Positions 39,567 to 50,915 of a DNA stretch of 64,000 bases are shown here, one piece after another. Origin of the DNA: Arthrinium phaeospermum (taxonomy: Eukaryota > Ascomycota > Sordariomycetes > Amphisphaeriales > Apiosporaceae); NCBI GenBank assembly GCA_006503535.1, contig QYRS01000003.1:3348001-3412000 (forward strand). The letters run 5' to 3'. Within the stretch, counting starts at the first letter, position 1. Every line of letters starts with the position of its first letter. The translations under genes and the position numbers were made by a program. The notes under the pieces were generated by a model that was not told the origin of the DNA, ran no database searches, and saw nothing but the letters and a program-made list of their open reading frames with translations.

Positions 39567-40608
39567 CTACCACTGGCTCTCCTTGGCGTCGGTAGCACCC
39601 CACTCACCACCGGCAGCGGCAGCGTTGCCCCACTCATCAGGAGCAGCACCGCTCCAGTCACCACCCTGAGTACCAGCGAAGCCGGGGGCAGGGGCAGCCT
39701 CCCAGTCACCACCGGAAGTGAGGAGACCAGTAGCGACAGCGGCAGGACCGACATCGTCAACACCAGCAAGCTTCTCCTCCTCACCCTTCTCCTCGGCCTC
39801 CAGCTCGGGGTCGCGGTCTGGAAGTTATTGTTAGCAGATATCCAGAGCGCAAAGTGCAGGCATTTCAACATACAGAAGTACAGATCGACCATGACGTCCC
39901 AGGGAGTCTCGCGGTTGAAGATGGTACCACGGAGGCGGAGGACCTCACGGGCAAGCATCCACCAAACGGTACCAATGGCGTGGCGACCCTTGTTGTTGGT
40001 AGGGATGGCGCAGTCGACGTACTCGGTGGGAGAGTCGGTGTCGCAGAGAGCAATGACGGGGATGTTGACGTAAGAAGCCTCCTTGATGGCCTGGGCATCA
40101 GTGCGGGGATCGGTGACAATGATCAGGCGGGGCTCCTTGAAGGATCGGGTGATGTAGTTGGTGAAAGAACCGGGGGTGAAGCGACCGGCGATGGCGACGG
40201 AGCCGGTGTGCGAGGCGAACTTCAGGACGGCACGCTGACCGTAGGGACGGGCAGAGATGACACAGATGTCGGCCGGGTTGTCGACGGCGGCGATGATACG
40301 GGCAGCCAGAACGATCTTCTCCCAGGTCTTGCCAATGTTCAGGACGTTGACACCATCGGCACGGGTCTTCCAGAGGTAAGGCTCCATGTGCACCTGTGCG
40401 CGCGAAATAAAGTCAGTACGCCATTCTTCATTGTCGATCTTCCTGCTTCTCCCATTCCTGCCGCGCGCAGCGGGTCGTGATATTTTTTTCTCGGGCATGT
40501 GTTTCGTACCTGCAAGTTCTTGGAACCAAGGTGGCACTGGGCCGCCAGGAGCATCTCGATGTCCTGGCTGGTGGCATTGAAGCAGGAGGGCAGGTTTGCG
40601 GGAGCCAT
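39567..40608 (-). CDS. RPS0: 40S ribosomal protein S0 (uS2, RPSA family)
   Basis: Three exons on the minus strand (40608-40510, 40393-39874, 39817-39567) encode 289 aa. Intron 1 (40394-40509) has donor GTACGA, branch TACTGAC and acceptor CACAG. Intron 2 (39818-39873, 56 nt) has donor GTATGT, branch GCTAAC and acceptor TCCAG, and restores the expected VDLYFYRDPE. Hallmarks are the N-terminal [12 protein letters not shown], the core AIVA-type segment [53 protein letters not shown], and the Trp/Glu-rich C-terminus ending in ESQW. The protein belongs to the small subunit and is needed for 20S pre-rRNA processing in yeast. It is divergent from the mitochondrial uS15 gene. Confidence 0.97.
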
Positions 40609-41069
40609 CTTGAACAGTTGTGGTGGTGACGAGGACCTTTCTGTTCGGTTGGGCTGGAGGGAGGGGATGGTTATTAAGTGGTGGTAGAGTGAACAAGGTG
40701 CCCGCGATCGAGAAAATGCCTGGCGCTTCTTGCGAAAAAGTTCCAATTGGCAGAAACCCGGCTTCAAAATCCAAGGCTCGTTTGGTGGGTGCTGCCCTAA
40801 TCGTACTAATTCAATCTGGGTTAGAGCCTTTTCCCTATCTGTTATCTAGAATGTGGCTCGAGGCAGTGGGGGTTGTGGCTTGGGATTGTAGCGGATTGAG
40901 GCTGGACATTGAGTTCATGTGGGGCGCGCAGCCGGCCGGAGCTGTCCATGGCCGATCAGTCAATTGATCCAATTTGATGGCTGCTGGCTACTGGGACGAA
41001 AAAGTTGGAGGGCATCTGCGGCGCCTCAGACAAGATATCGTTGTGTGATATTGCCAAACCACAGCAGCC
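40609..41069. promoter_or_regulatory. Divergent promoter shared by RPS0 and mitochondrial uS15
   Basis: The two start codons face away from each other across 461 bp. The interval holds a CCAATTGG palindrome (40743-40750), which supplies CCAAT on both strands, then CCCTAA (40795-40800) and GGGTTAG (40818-40824). CCAAT and CTAACCC-like motifs are common in fungal ribosomal gene promoters; use here is inferred. Confidence 0.5.
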
Positions 41070-42100
41070 ATGCCGCCACGGATACCGACTGTACCGCGCT
41101 TCGGCGCCTTCAATTGTTCGTACTATACCTAGCTGAACGATGAGATCGCCCGCCAGAATTTGCATTGCTAACAAGCAGTCTTGCAGTATGCCTTCGGCCC
41201 GCACCTAAACCGGCGGCGCCCTCGCTGCTCCTCCCGTTGACGCAAACCGCCTCCCTCACAACCAAGGAGAAGAAGCGCCTCGCCAAGCAGGACCCCTACC
41301 GCTGGCAACAGATGCAGCAGCGCAAAGCCGCCCACAACGTCATCAAGGAGCGGATCGGGGCCCAGAAGGCGGCCGAGTTCGGCGACCCGGTGCGCGGCCT
41401 GACGACGCCCTTTGTCGAGTCGTTCGACTCGGCGGGCCAGGCCCCCATGTCGCGACCGCCGGTGGACGACGACGGCAACCCGCTGGAGCAGCCGCACCCG
41501 CTGCCGACCTCGCCGCACGTGCTCAACAACCTGGTATCGCAGCCGGAGCTGGACGAGGCGCTGGAGCACGCCCGCGCCCTGACGCAGCCGCTGGCGCCCG
41601 CCCACGCCGAGACCGTGGACCCCGTCCGCGAGCAGCAGAAGGCCGAGAGGCACGCCGCCAACCACGTCAAGGCCGCCGAGGCCCTGCAGCGCATCGTCCA
41701 CATCACCAACGGCTCCTCTAAGGACAAGCGCCACGCCAACATCCGCCGCTGCGTCGAGACCTTCGGCCGCCACAACACCGACCAGACCTTCACCCTCAAG
41801 CCCCTGGCCCGCGGAATCGAGGAGGTCGAGAAGCCCGTCCGCGCTGGTGCGGATACGGGGAGCAGCGAGGTGCAGATTGCCATTCTGACGGCCAAGATCC
41901 GGGCCCTGGCCAACGAGCTGGAGAGGGGCCGCGGCTACAGGGATAAGGTCGGTAAGCGGGATCTGCGTCTGATGGTGCACAAGAGGGCGAAGCTGTTGAA
42001 GTACATGGCAAGGAAGGAGAGAGGAAGCGAACGGTGGACACACATGATCCAGACTCTGGGACTGAGTCCGGCAACGTACCAGCGGGAAATTACTCTGTAA
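41070..42100 (+). CDS. MRPS28: Mitochondrial small-subunit ribosomal protein uS15m
   Basis: Exons 41070-41115 and 41187-42100 give 319 aa. Intron 41116-41186 has the weak donor GTTCGT but a strong branch GCTAAC and acceptor TTGCAG. It is needed because the first frame stops at 41130, and the split Leu codon restores the frame. The N-terminus (MPPRIPTVPRFG) is basic and lacks acids, as expected for a mitochondrial import signal. A fungal-specific middle includes KEKKRLAKQDPYRWQQMQQR and TTPFVESFDSAGQ. The S15 domain occupies about residues 225-310 (TGSSEVQIAILTAKI, then KRDLRLMVHKRAKLLKYM). uS15 binds 15S/16S rRNA during platform assembly. The gene converges on VMA6, with 300 bp between stops. 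Confidence 0.9.
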
Positions 42101-42400
42101 AAATACCTTGATCACACGTTGTATCATGAGGAGACGGACAAACTGTAATACCAATTGCTATGTACAAATACAGGGGAGTTGCATCCCCGAGGTGATATGA
42201 TTGCACCTCGAGGCGGCCAGTAGCCTTAAAGCTCTATCTGGATCATCAAAATTCAAGCGCCCAGTTTCAAAAATCAACCATGTTCTCCGGCTCGAAATCT
42301 TCTTTGGTGTTTCGACCGGATGATGCTACAAAGCGCGACTGCAAAGAGAGGGTGGGTATGAGAGTTCGGAACAAGAAAGCATCAGAGAAACCTAAATCTC

Positions 42401-43688
42401 TTAGAATACACTGATGTAGTTTCCGATGCGCTCCTTCTGGTTCTGAGCTATACACTCGGCGATCCATGTGATGTTGCGGATTTCCTGCACCACTGTTAGT
42501 TATCTCTGCATCTGGGGTGAGGGATTTGACAAGCGTACCTGCTCTCTAAGCTTTACCCACGCATACACAATGGCGAATGTGAACTGTCTCGTGAAGGCAT
42601 TCTTGGAAATTTGCATCTCCTTCTCATAAAACATGTCCTCCAAACTCCGGCTGTCGTTGCCACCCGAGCCGCCAGCCATGTTGCCGGGGCCTGATGGACC
42701 ACCACCGAGACCTGCGGCATCGAAGAAGCTCTTGTAGTCCGAGACACCATCGACGGCCAGACGAACACCCTCAAAGTCATCCGCCCGGGACAGCATCAGG
42801 GTACCCTCGGGGTACAGCTTGCCGAAGCTGGGATAGAGCTTCTTACGGTCGCCCTTGTTCAGCTCGGTGCCTAGGGAGTTGAGGGTGATGTTGATAGCTC
42901 GTCGGTCCGCCTCGAACTCCAGGATCTCGCTCATAACCTCTGCCGTCGGCGTACCGGCCATCTCGGGGTGCGAGTTGACGAACTGGTAGAAGTCCTCCAG
43001 GTAGTTCTTGTAAAGGGTGTTTCGCACGATCTCGATGTTGAGTTCGTCGAGGTCCTGGTGCGACAAGGATCCCTTAAAGTATGGCGCGAGGGGTGTCTCG
43101 ATCAACACGCTGTTGTACAGCTCCTCGATGTTGGTCGCCACGCAGAGCACCGGCATCGTCTCGAACCAGCCCAGCGGATGGCAGCGCTCCAGCAGCTCTC
43201 GGGTGTCTCTCTCGTGCAGGGTGCCGGTAATGAGGAGGGCTACATTGTCGATCATGTAGCCGTAGGTGACGTAGTCCATGAACTTGCCCAGCGATCCTGT
43301 CGCGTTCGCACGAACATAACGGAACTCGGAGACCAGCTTGTCGGTCGTCTTCGCGGCGAGGGCTGATGTGGAAGGGTTGGGTGCGAGAGACCCCAGAAAG
43401 TCGCCATATGCAGGGCCGAGTTGCAGCTTAAGATCTGAGAATGGAGGTCAGAAGGAATCTCCAATACAGACTACGGTAGCAAATGAAGGATCCTTGGACA
43501 TACCGTCGATGGTCTCGCACTGCGTCAAGTTGGAGTAATTGGCGCTCGTCAATAAGCCATTGCGATATCCGCGAACAATGCCCTCGGTGTAGCTAGCGAT
43601 GCATCATGTCAGCCTGCCATCCATCTGCATTCGATGCACTTGTCGGAATCATTTACCCATTGTTGACGTTGAAGAAGAGGCCCTCCAT
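42401..43688 (-). CDS. VMA6: V-type proton ATPase subunit d
   Basis: Four exons on the minus strand (43688-43657, 43592-43504, 43434-42539, 42484-42401) encode 366 aa, near the family length. Introns are 64, 69 and 54 nt, starting GTAAAT, GTATGT and GTACGC. Joined sequence reads MEGLFFNVNNGYTEGIVRGY, TQCETIDDLKLQLGPAYGDF, and ends NYISVF. Core blocks include LPMATNIEEL-like VLCVATNIEELYN, PYFKGSLSHQDLDELNIEI and NITLNSLGTEL. A Gly/Ser-rich loop (GLGGGPSGPGNMAGGSGGN) is a fungal insertion. Subunit d couples the central stalk of V1 to the Vo ring and is required for vacuolar acidification. It is divergent from NOP58 across 602 bp. Confidence 0.96.
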
Positions 43689-44290
43689 TTTGGCGAAAGC
43701 TGAATGTTGTGGTGGATTTGAAAAGAGAGACGGTTGCTCGAGGTTACGTAGTCTATCATAGGTACAGCACCAATAGTTGGACGCCTGGGATCGAACTGAC
43801 TGTTTGTCGGAGCTCTGAAAGCCAGCCAGTTCCGTCGCAGCTTGATGGGCCTAGGCCAGGACTAAGACCAATCTTGAGTGGCTCCGGAGGCTTGTGACCC
43901 AGGCACGACCCTCCGCTGCATAAGGTGCATAACCAATGATAAGCACTGGCCTCAGCGCACTATGAGCTGTCGCATGAAGAAAGAGGCTCCAAAAGAGACT
44001 TGGGTCCTCACCGCCTGCCGTTCCTATCGATAGACTTGACCGTCGAAACCCACCTCCTTCTGCCCCTATGGATCCACTCGCAATTCATTGGCTCAGCAAG
44101 AAATTTTAGAAAATTTCCACTGGAAGCTGCAAAGAGCTTTTCAATTGGAACTTTTGTAGAAGGAAGAAAGACGAAGTCGACCTTTCCTCCCCAAACACCC
44201 AGCACCTTTCTACACGCCAAGCCACTCCGTCGACTACACGGGAGCAGGTGCATTTCGAGCAAAAGTCAAAGAGCGCAATTGCCTGCAAAA
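43689..44290. promoter_or_regulatory. Divergent promoter region between VMA6 and NOP58
   Basis: This 602-bp interval separates two divergently transcribed housekeeping starts. No TATA box stands out. A B-box-like TTCGATCCC on the minus strand near 43788-43796 was checked for a tRNA and rejected for lack of stems. Confidence 0.45.
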
Positions 44291-46417
44291 ATGGGTCTCT
44301 TCGTGCTTGCAGAGACGCCCGCGGGGTGAGTTCCTTCTGGTGTTCTGGTCCTATCTTGGACCAGATGCTCTTCTTGGGAACATGGAAGCAGTAGATACTG
44401 ACAACTTCGCAGCTATGGTCTCTTCAAGGCCAAGGACAAGAAGCTCCTTTCGCGTGACGATGTCGCGTCCGCGCTGGACAGCGCCGAGGCGATCAACTCC
44501 ATGTAAGTATATCCTCGAACCGTGACGCTGGTTGTGCTTGTGCCCCCTTGGACGAGTTTTATTGACACGCTATTTAGGCTGTCCCTGAAGAAGATGATCA
44601 AGTTCGAGGATGCTGCCGAGGCTCTGGGCGAATACAGCTCCCTTACCGAGGGTAAGGTCACACCGATGCTGCAAAAACTTCTGGACGAGATCAAGGATGA
44701 GCGCAAGTCGTCACTCGCCGTCTGTGACCCCAAGCTCGGAGCCGCGATTAACGTTCTCCCCGAGCTCAACCTCACACCTGTTTCCGACTCGTCCACGAAC
44801 GACCTCTTCCGTGCCATCAAGACCTACCTTCCTGAGCTCTTCCCCGACCTGCAAGGCGATTACCTTGGCAACATGGCCCTCGCCCTGTCCCACTCCATCT
44901 CCCGCCACAAGCTCAAGTTCTCCCCTGATAAGGTCGATGTCATGATCGTCAACGCGATCTCTCTTATGGACAACTTGGATAAGGAGCTGAACAACTTTTT
45001 CATGCGTGTGAAGGAGTGGTACGGTTGGCATTTCCCCGAGCTGGACCGCATTATCAACGACAATGTGGCCTACGCTCGTATTATCATGGCTATGGGTATG
45101 CGCACAAACGCTGCCAACACCGACCTGACCGAGATCCTCCCCGAGGACTTGGTTGAGCGTGTCAAGGCCGCTGCCGAAATTAGCATGGTAGGTTCCCCAA
45201 ACAGGCGTTTGCTGTTGCACAAAGGTCTATGTACTAACGTTGCGGGTTCCAGGGTACTGAAATTGGTGAATTCGATCTTGATAACATTCGCCTGCTTGCC
45301 GAGCAGGCCTTGTCCTTCTCCGACCAGCGTCAGCAGCTCTCTCTGTACCTGGCTGCGCGAATGAAGGCCATCGCACCCAACCTGACTGAGTTGGTCGGTG
45401 AGCTTGTTGGTGCTCGCCTGATTGCCCATGCCGGCTCTCTCCTGAAGCTTGCCAAGAGCCCCAGTTCTACCATCCAGATTCTTGGTGCTGAGAAGGCTCT
45501 GTTCCGTGCCTTGAAGACGAAGCACGACACACCCAAGTACGGTCTCATCTACCACGCCTCTTTGGTTGGCCAGGCTACCGGAAGTGAGTACATTCTGCAA
45601 CGTTCACAACTAAAGATTTCATGCTAACCTGTCTTCCCACTTTCAAGAGAACAAGGGTAAGATGGCCCGTATGCTGGCCGCCAAGGCTGCTCTTGGTCTG
45701 CGCCAAGATGCCTTCTCCGATCTTAGCATCGAGGGTATCGATGGTGAGGCTATCGCCATTGAGGACGAAGAGCGCGCGGACCTTGGTATCAAGGCCCGTG
45801 CCAAGCTTGAGAACGCTCTCCGCCGCATGGAAGGCAAGCCTTTGTTGGCAAAGAGCGTCCAGGTTGGCCCTAACGGCTCCATCAACCCCAACAAGTTCGA
45901 GGTCAACCCCTCCAGGAACTACAACGCCGATGCCGATGCCATCACAGAGAAGACCGCCAAGGTGTCTTTGATCCAAGAAGTTGAGGACACTCCTATGGGC
46001 GATGACGACGATTCCGAGGATGATTCGGAAGACGAGGCCGAGAAGGCTAAGAAGGCCGCCAAGGAGGCAAAGAAGGCCAAGAAGGAGAAGCGCAAGTCTG
46101 GCGTGTCCGAGGCCGCCGCTGACACACCAAAGGATGCTTCGGCTTTGTCCGAGGCCGACTACGAGCGCCTGGCCAAGGATGCCGGTATCTCTGTCAGCAA
46201 GTTCAAGCGCAAGTTCGAGCGTGGCGATGTCAAGCTGAACCCCGATGGCACGCCCATGGTTCTCAGCAAGAAGGAGCTCAAGAAGCAACGCAAATCCGAG
46301 GTTATGCAGACCGACTCTGTTGATGAGGATTCCAGCAGCAAGAAGAAGCGGAAGCACGACGACGAGGAGGAGACTCCCAAGAAGAGCAAGAAGAAGTCGA
46401 AGAAGGAGAAGGCGTAA
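44291..46417 (+). CDS. NOP58: Nucleolar protein 58 (box C/D snoRNP core)
   Basis: Five exons (44291-44325, 44413-44502, 44578-45187, 45253-45583, 45648-46417) encode 611 aa. Branch sites are textbook: TACTGAC, TTGACA, TACTAAC and GCTAAC. The protein starts [20 protein letters not shown] (NOP5NT domain, about 1-65), continues with a NOSIC region (about 155-210, [13 protein letters not shown] ... VDVMI) and a Nop domain (about 250-400, with [20 protein letters not shown] and [20 protein letters not shown]). It ends in a Lys/Glu/Asp-rich KKxK tail. Nop58 binds box C/D snoRNAs together with Nop56 and fibrillarin and directs rRNA 2'-O-methylation in the nucleolus. Domain order and length match the family. 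Confidence 0.97.
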
Positions 46418-47284
46418 AAGCCTCGTCCTTGTTTGTTCTTGTTGCGTGATCTGTATCATATGGAAAAAAGAGTCCTAGTCTCGGTCTATACGATGGAATG
46501 CCTCCGCGATCTTTTTTGCATGGGTTTCTTTGCTCGACATAAGGGTGGCGTTCTGGATTGGTTGGTCATACCATGGTTTCTTGTTGCTTGTTTGTGGGGG
46601 TTGCGTTTACTGTCATGCATTGCCTCCAAATGGTCCATAGCTTAATGCAAAGCGAGCTGCGACTTTTCTGTTGAAAAAATAATTGCAACCCTCTCTCTCT
46701 CCCCCGTTGTGATTGTGTTTTTTGCGTGCATACCAGTAGAATCCTAGCCACAGTGACACGTTCCCGCTTAGCGTTGCTTACTTCAATGCTACTGTCTTTT
46801 ACATGGATGAGGAGACCGGAATAGTCTCGAGAGGAGTATATGCATTTCGAGTGTCACTACTTCTGTCACTACCACTTCACTGAGGGGACGTCCGCATATC
46901 TTGGCCTCTCATAAGCTGACCCGCAGCGAGGCACCGCAATTACTATGGGCCAATGTCGAGTGCTACGAGTTGTCGGCTAATGGGATATACTTTGACCATT
47001 GCTGCCCCGTCATACACTTATTATGTACATGCAGTTCATACCGGATTTTGAGGGGCGGAGAATACCACTTGGCGCAGACTTACCCTGGTCGGATTATATC
47101 ATCTAACCTTTGCTAGCGAGCTTCTCCTCAGCTGCTAACCTATCAGAATATGTACCTCGGGATCCATCAGATGGGCGTATTTGCTTATATGTCCTCCTAT
47201 GCCCTCTATAAATACATGTCTACTCCTCGGGTTGTTGTTATAGCTTTCGTGTTCAGGTGAACTCGATTGTCGTAATCCGCAGAA
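46418..47284. other. Intergenic region between NOP58 and the paraoxonase gene
   Basis: The first part is the NOP58 3' UTR and the last part the promoter of the next gene. No gene is supported in it. Confidence 0.6.
47207..47214 (+). promoter_or_regulatory. TATA box of the paraoxonase-like gene
   Basis: TATAAATA lies 71-78 bp before the ATG at 47285, a spacing that would allow a short 5' UTR. It is one of the few clear TATA boxes in the window and suggests an inducible gene. Confidence 0.6.
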
Positions 47285-48820
47285 ATGGCCGGACTACGCA
47301 CGCCTTCGATAGCCGTGGGCTTACTCTCGGTCTTCTTGGCGTATCTGTACGGCACTCAAGTTTATCGGCAATTGACCGTCTTCGGCTTGTTCCGGACGCC
47401 TTCCAGCACTCACGCCTCGGCCGAAGATACCGTGGTAGTCATCGAAGGGACCAAGCATTGCGAGGACCTGCATTACCATGAGGGGACCCAGCTGCTCTTC
47501 ACCGCGTGCGAAGGCCCTCAGACCACACGCTTTTCATGGTGGCCGCCTCTCGCCAACCATGAAGACCCCACAGCACTGAAAGACGCCCGGGCTTCGCTCG
47601 TCGTTGTCGATCCCAAGGTAAGAATGAAGCGGGCAGATGAGCCACGCGTGATAGCTCGCTACTTACTTGCGTACTCTTATCTAACACAAGCGCCATAGAC
47701 ACAAAAGTCCACAGAGCTCCGGCTTGAGAACTTTGACGGCCCCTTTGTGACACACGGGATTGATGTCGCCTCTGACCGGGCGGATCCCAAAGGAAAAGGG
47801 GTATACATCTTTGCCATCAACCACTTGCCCAACCCGGCCGTGTACGGCGAGTATCCGTACGGGCCGGCGAAGCCCGATACTTGGGACCTACCCCGGGCGA
47901 AGTCGCAGATCGAGATCTTCCACCACGTCGTGGGCTCGCCCCACGCGCGCCACCTGCGCAGCGTCAAGCACGATCTGATCCGGACGCCCAACGACATCCA
48001 GGTCTTGAGCAGACCGGGATCAAGCCAGCCGCTGCAGTTCTTGGTCACTAACGACCACCGCTACCAGCACGGCCGCTGGCGCCAGATCGAGGACGTCTAC
48101 CCGGGGGCCACCTGGACCGACACGGTGCACGTGGAGCTCGACTCGCTCGAGGCCGTCAAGGGTGCTGCCGCCGCTGCTGCTGCCGCCGCCACCGCTGGCG
48201 TCCGCGCCTCGGTGGCGCTGGATGGCATGTGGAATAACAACGGCCTGGGCTACGCGGGAGCCTCCGACGAGCTGTTGCTGACGAGCGCCATGGGCGCCAC
48301 GCTCTACGTGGGGAAGCCCGAGATTAAGGAGAACGCGCCGCTGCGCATCAACATCACGGACGCCGTCGAGTTCGACTCCATCGTGGACAACCCGACCTTC
48401 TTCCACGACGAGGCGGACCCCGGGTCCAGCGGCGTCGTGCTCGCGGGCGTGGGCGATATCTTGAGCATCCCCCGGCACCACAACGACACGGGCGTCAGGA
48501 TCGTTGATGGACATGCCGTCGTGCCCCGGAACGATGTACGGGTGTGGTTCGCGCAGCCCCGGTTCGACGCGGGGCTGCGGACGCGCGTCTGGGAGAAGAC
48601 GTTGCTGTTCCAGGACGATGGCTCTCGGGTCCGCACCGCGAGCACGGCGGTCTTGGTCGCTGTCGGACCCTCGCTGAAGAGGGAGGGGAAAGGGGGGAGG
48701 CGGCAGGCTTGGTTGTATGTGACGGGGTTCTGGGCGGAGAACATGATTGCGGTTAAGGTTGATGTGCCGAAGCCTGCTGGGGAGCCTGGGGTGTTTGGAT
48801 TGCCTCCTCAGAAGAATTAG
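47285..48820 (+). CDS. Paraoxonase/arylesterase-like six-bladed propeller protein, membrane-anchored
   Basis: Exons 47285-47617 and 47699-48820 encode 484 aa. Intron 47618-47698 (donor GTAAGA, branch TCTAACAC, acceptor CATAG) lies between codons. Residues about 8-28 form an N-terminal hydrophobic anchor, as in animal PON enzymes. PON-like blocks follow: CEDLHYHEGTQLLFTACE near residue 60, GVYIFAINH with the active-site-type His, NDIQVL and FLVTNDH, MWNNNGLGYAG, and EFDSIVDNPTF. These carry the Glu-Asp, Asn, Asn and Asp-Asn residues that bind calcium in PON1. The substrate is unknown; the family hydrolyses lactones and aryl esters, so a lumenal or secreted lactonase is a fair inference. A poly-Ala insert encoded by GCT/GCC repeats sits at about 48162-48200. 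Confidence 0.82.
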
Positions 48821-49918
48821 CTGGTATGTTCACACCGGCACTTAGTCGCCTTGAAGGCTATCACGATCTCTGGCCATTGGTGGGGTATGGCAATCAGTTG
48901 TGACTAGCTCTATCTCCTATCACTGTGATTATTGTATTCGGGGGGCTATACTACTATCAACAATGCAACCAGCAGCTAATTATCAGCTTGCTCATACTCG
49001 TACTACCCTGGTTCCGTTCCACGTCAAGTACACTGCCCTCTAAAGCCCGTGAACATTTCAACTAGTGCACAGCTCCTTGTAGCCAGTCTCTAGAAACAAG
49101 TCTGGCAGTGGTTCGCTTTCTTTGTGTGGGAATCTTTGGTATTACTGGTGCTGCCGCCGCTGAGTTCAATAATTCAGTACTTACACGCCTTTTTCGTCGA
49201 CGTTCTGAGCCCATCAATGGCCAGGAGTGATATGGCAGTGAGCAATTGGAAAGGCTACTTTTGGGCATTGTCTTCATATAGAAATTGACCTATCTACAGG
49301 CACGAGTCGGTTTTTGGGGGGTTATATTCCTGCTCTAACAATAATGACCATTGGTTTCGTTCCTACTCCCCCAAGAATAGCCAAGGAGTGAATCGCCCTC
49401 TCGCTAAGAATAGATGTAGCGAAATTCCAACTCGCGTTTCGCAGGGTCGCTTTCCCGCCTCTTCACCTTCGAGTATAGATAGGCCCACCTCAGCTTCTGT
49501 ATGAAATACTGGCAACGGGGTGCCATATCCCCAGGTTGTGTCCAGCAGTTCCCCTCCAGTGCCTCAGCCAGCGCCCGCAGCGTGACGACCCATATCTTGA
49601 GAGCAAGAAACCAACGCCGAAAGTCGCTTACACCAATGTCGAAAATCACCAGCCGAGACTTGCTTGATGTGAGGTCTGATGATTTCTTGGATGACTGGTT
49701 TCGACATTTTCGTTACGATTGCGTGTTCCATGGCGTAGACATCATTTTGCGCCGTCCCTCGTTTCGACTGTAGCTCTCGCTCGCGCTCCTTATGGCCGCG
49801 AGTTCAAACGGCAACCCACGTGCCTTCGTCATCCTCGGTGATGTGCTCTCGGCCGAGGGGAGTGGTTTTGGCGTCGACGTAATCGACGGTACAGTGACGG
49901 CGTTTGTCACTGAAGCTC
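48821..49918. other. Intergenic region between the paraoxonase gene and the APH relic
   Basis: Short frames only. An 81-codon minus frame at 49404-49649 (MIFDIGVSDFRRWF...) might be a further scrap of a decayed gene, but no family could be named. Confidence 0.45.
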
Positions 49919-50422
49919 TTATGCCATCCGTTTCTCGAAATGGCTAGGTGGCGGCGACCCTTGTTGGTCCCGGTCATACTCAAGGAAGTCCAGGGTCACC
50001 AGCTTTCCCAGCTCCTTCTCGTCGATCTCCTCGCCGTCGTCTGCTCGTGAAGCCTTGGCCCACGCTTCCTTGACCAGGGACTTGCTGAGTCCCTCGTCGC
50101 CGTTGGCTCGCGAGTCGAAGAGAGCGTCGCATGGGAAGTCATGGCGAAGCGGGTCCGGCACCCAAGTGTTTCCCAGATGGACGAATTGATCTTGATCGCG
50201 GGGCATGATGTCGTAGAGCAATTCATCTGGGAAAACTGCTGCAAAATCCCAGTTGAGAAGGGCCTTGATCTTCGTCGGCTGAGTGGAGAGTTTCCCGTCC
50301 TGCCCCCCTTCCAGGTCCTCATCCTGATCTTCATCTACAAGGATATCCTCGTCGTAAAGATATCGATGAATCAGATGTGTTCGGTGATGCTCTAGAGGGA
50401 TGCCTGCAGAGGCTGAAGACAC
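49919..50422 (-). pseudogene. Truncated, degenerate copy of the neighbouring APH-type kinase
   Basis: The 167-codon frame aligns by eye with the C-terminal half of the gene at 50916-53042. IKALLNWDFAAVFPDELLYD matches IKALLDWEFSPVFPDELWYD, and DSRANGDEGLSKSLVKEA matches DQRANGDEGLSMSLVREA. The catalytic segment is ruined: where the neighbour has HPDLHSGNIL this copy has HRYLYDEDIL, losing both the catalytic Asp and the metal-binding Asn. The magnesium-site DWE has become NWD. The whole N-terminal half is absent. It is a partial tandem duplicate that is enzymatically dead by inference; a non-catalytic role cannot be excluded. Confidence 0.75.
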
Positions 50423-50915
50423 GCGCTCGAGGAAGCTGGTACGAACTCCGTATTATTAGGTATGTTTCATTAAGAAAGAAGAGAAAGGAATTAAGCTTTG
50501 CTAAAAGTGAATATATACATGTAGGTACATATATATCGAAGGCGGAGCTTATCCGGGGCTCGACCTTTACGACGTAATTAAGATTATAGATCTGGTGGTG
50601 AGCTGGGCAGTTGGAGATCAAAGTATGGTTGCAGGAATGAAGGTCCTGTTATTAAAATGGCATGAATTGACGATGGAGCTATCTACCCTCACTGGCTGGT
50701 TGGTGGTGGCGGTTGTGGTCCCCAACATCCATAGAGATCGTTCTCTCGGATCGCAACATTTATATCGACCTTCAGCTGCTCGAGGGCTGCACCAGCTGCG
50801 AACATTGGCCAAGCGTTCTCTTGCGGCTTATACGCGCCAAAGGTGTTTCCAATCCAGCCAGCAAGCAATCACCGCAATGACCTTCCCGGGGCCACGCTCG
50901 ACGTTGGTGGAAAAA
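50423..50915. other. Spacer between the two APH-like copies
   Basis: No open frame of interest. The stretch 50440-50600 is AT-rich compared with its flanks. Confidence 0.5.

Noticed and set aside
41168..42154. 328-codon antisense frame over the mitochondrial uS15 gene
   Set aside because: Leu/Val/Gly-rich reverse complement of a GC-rich coding exon.
43785..43800. tRNA-like B box (TTCGATCCC) on the minus strand
   Set aside because: The flanks do not form a T stem and no A box or acceptor stem is present.
49792..49947. Short plus frame (MAASSNGNPRAFVILGD...)
   Set aside because: Only 51 codons, overlaps the end of the APH relic, no splice partner found.
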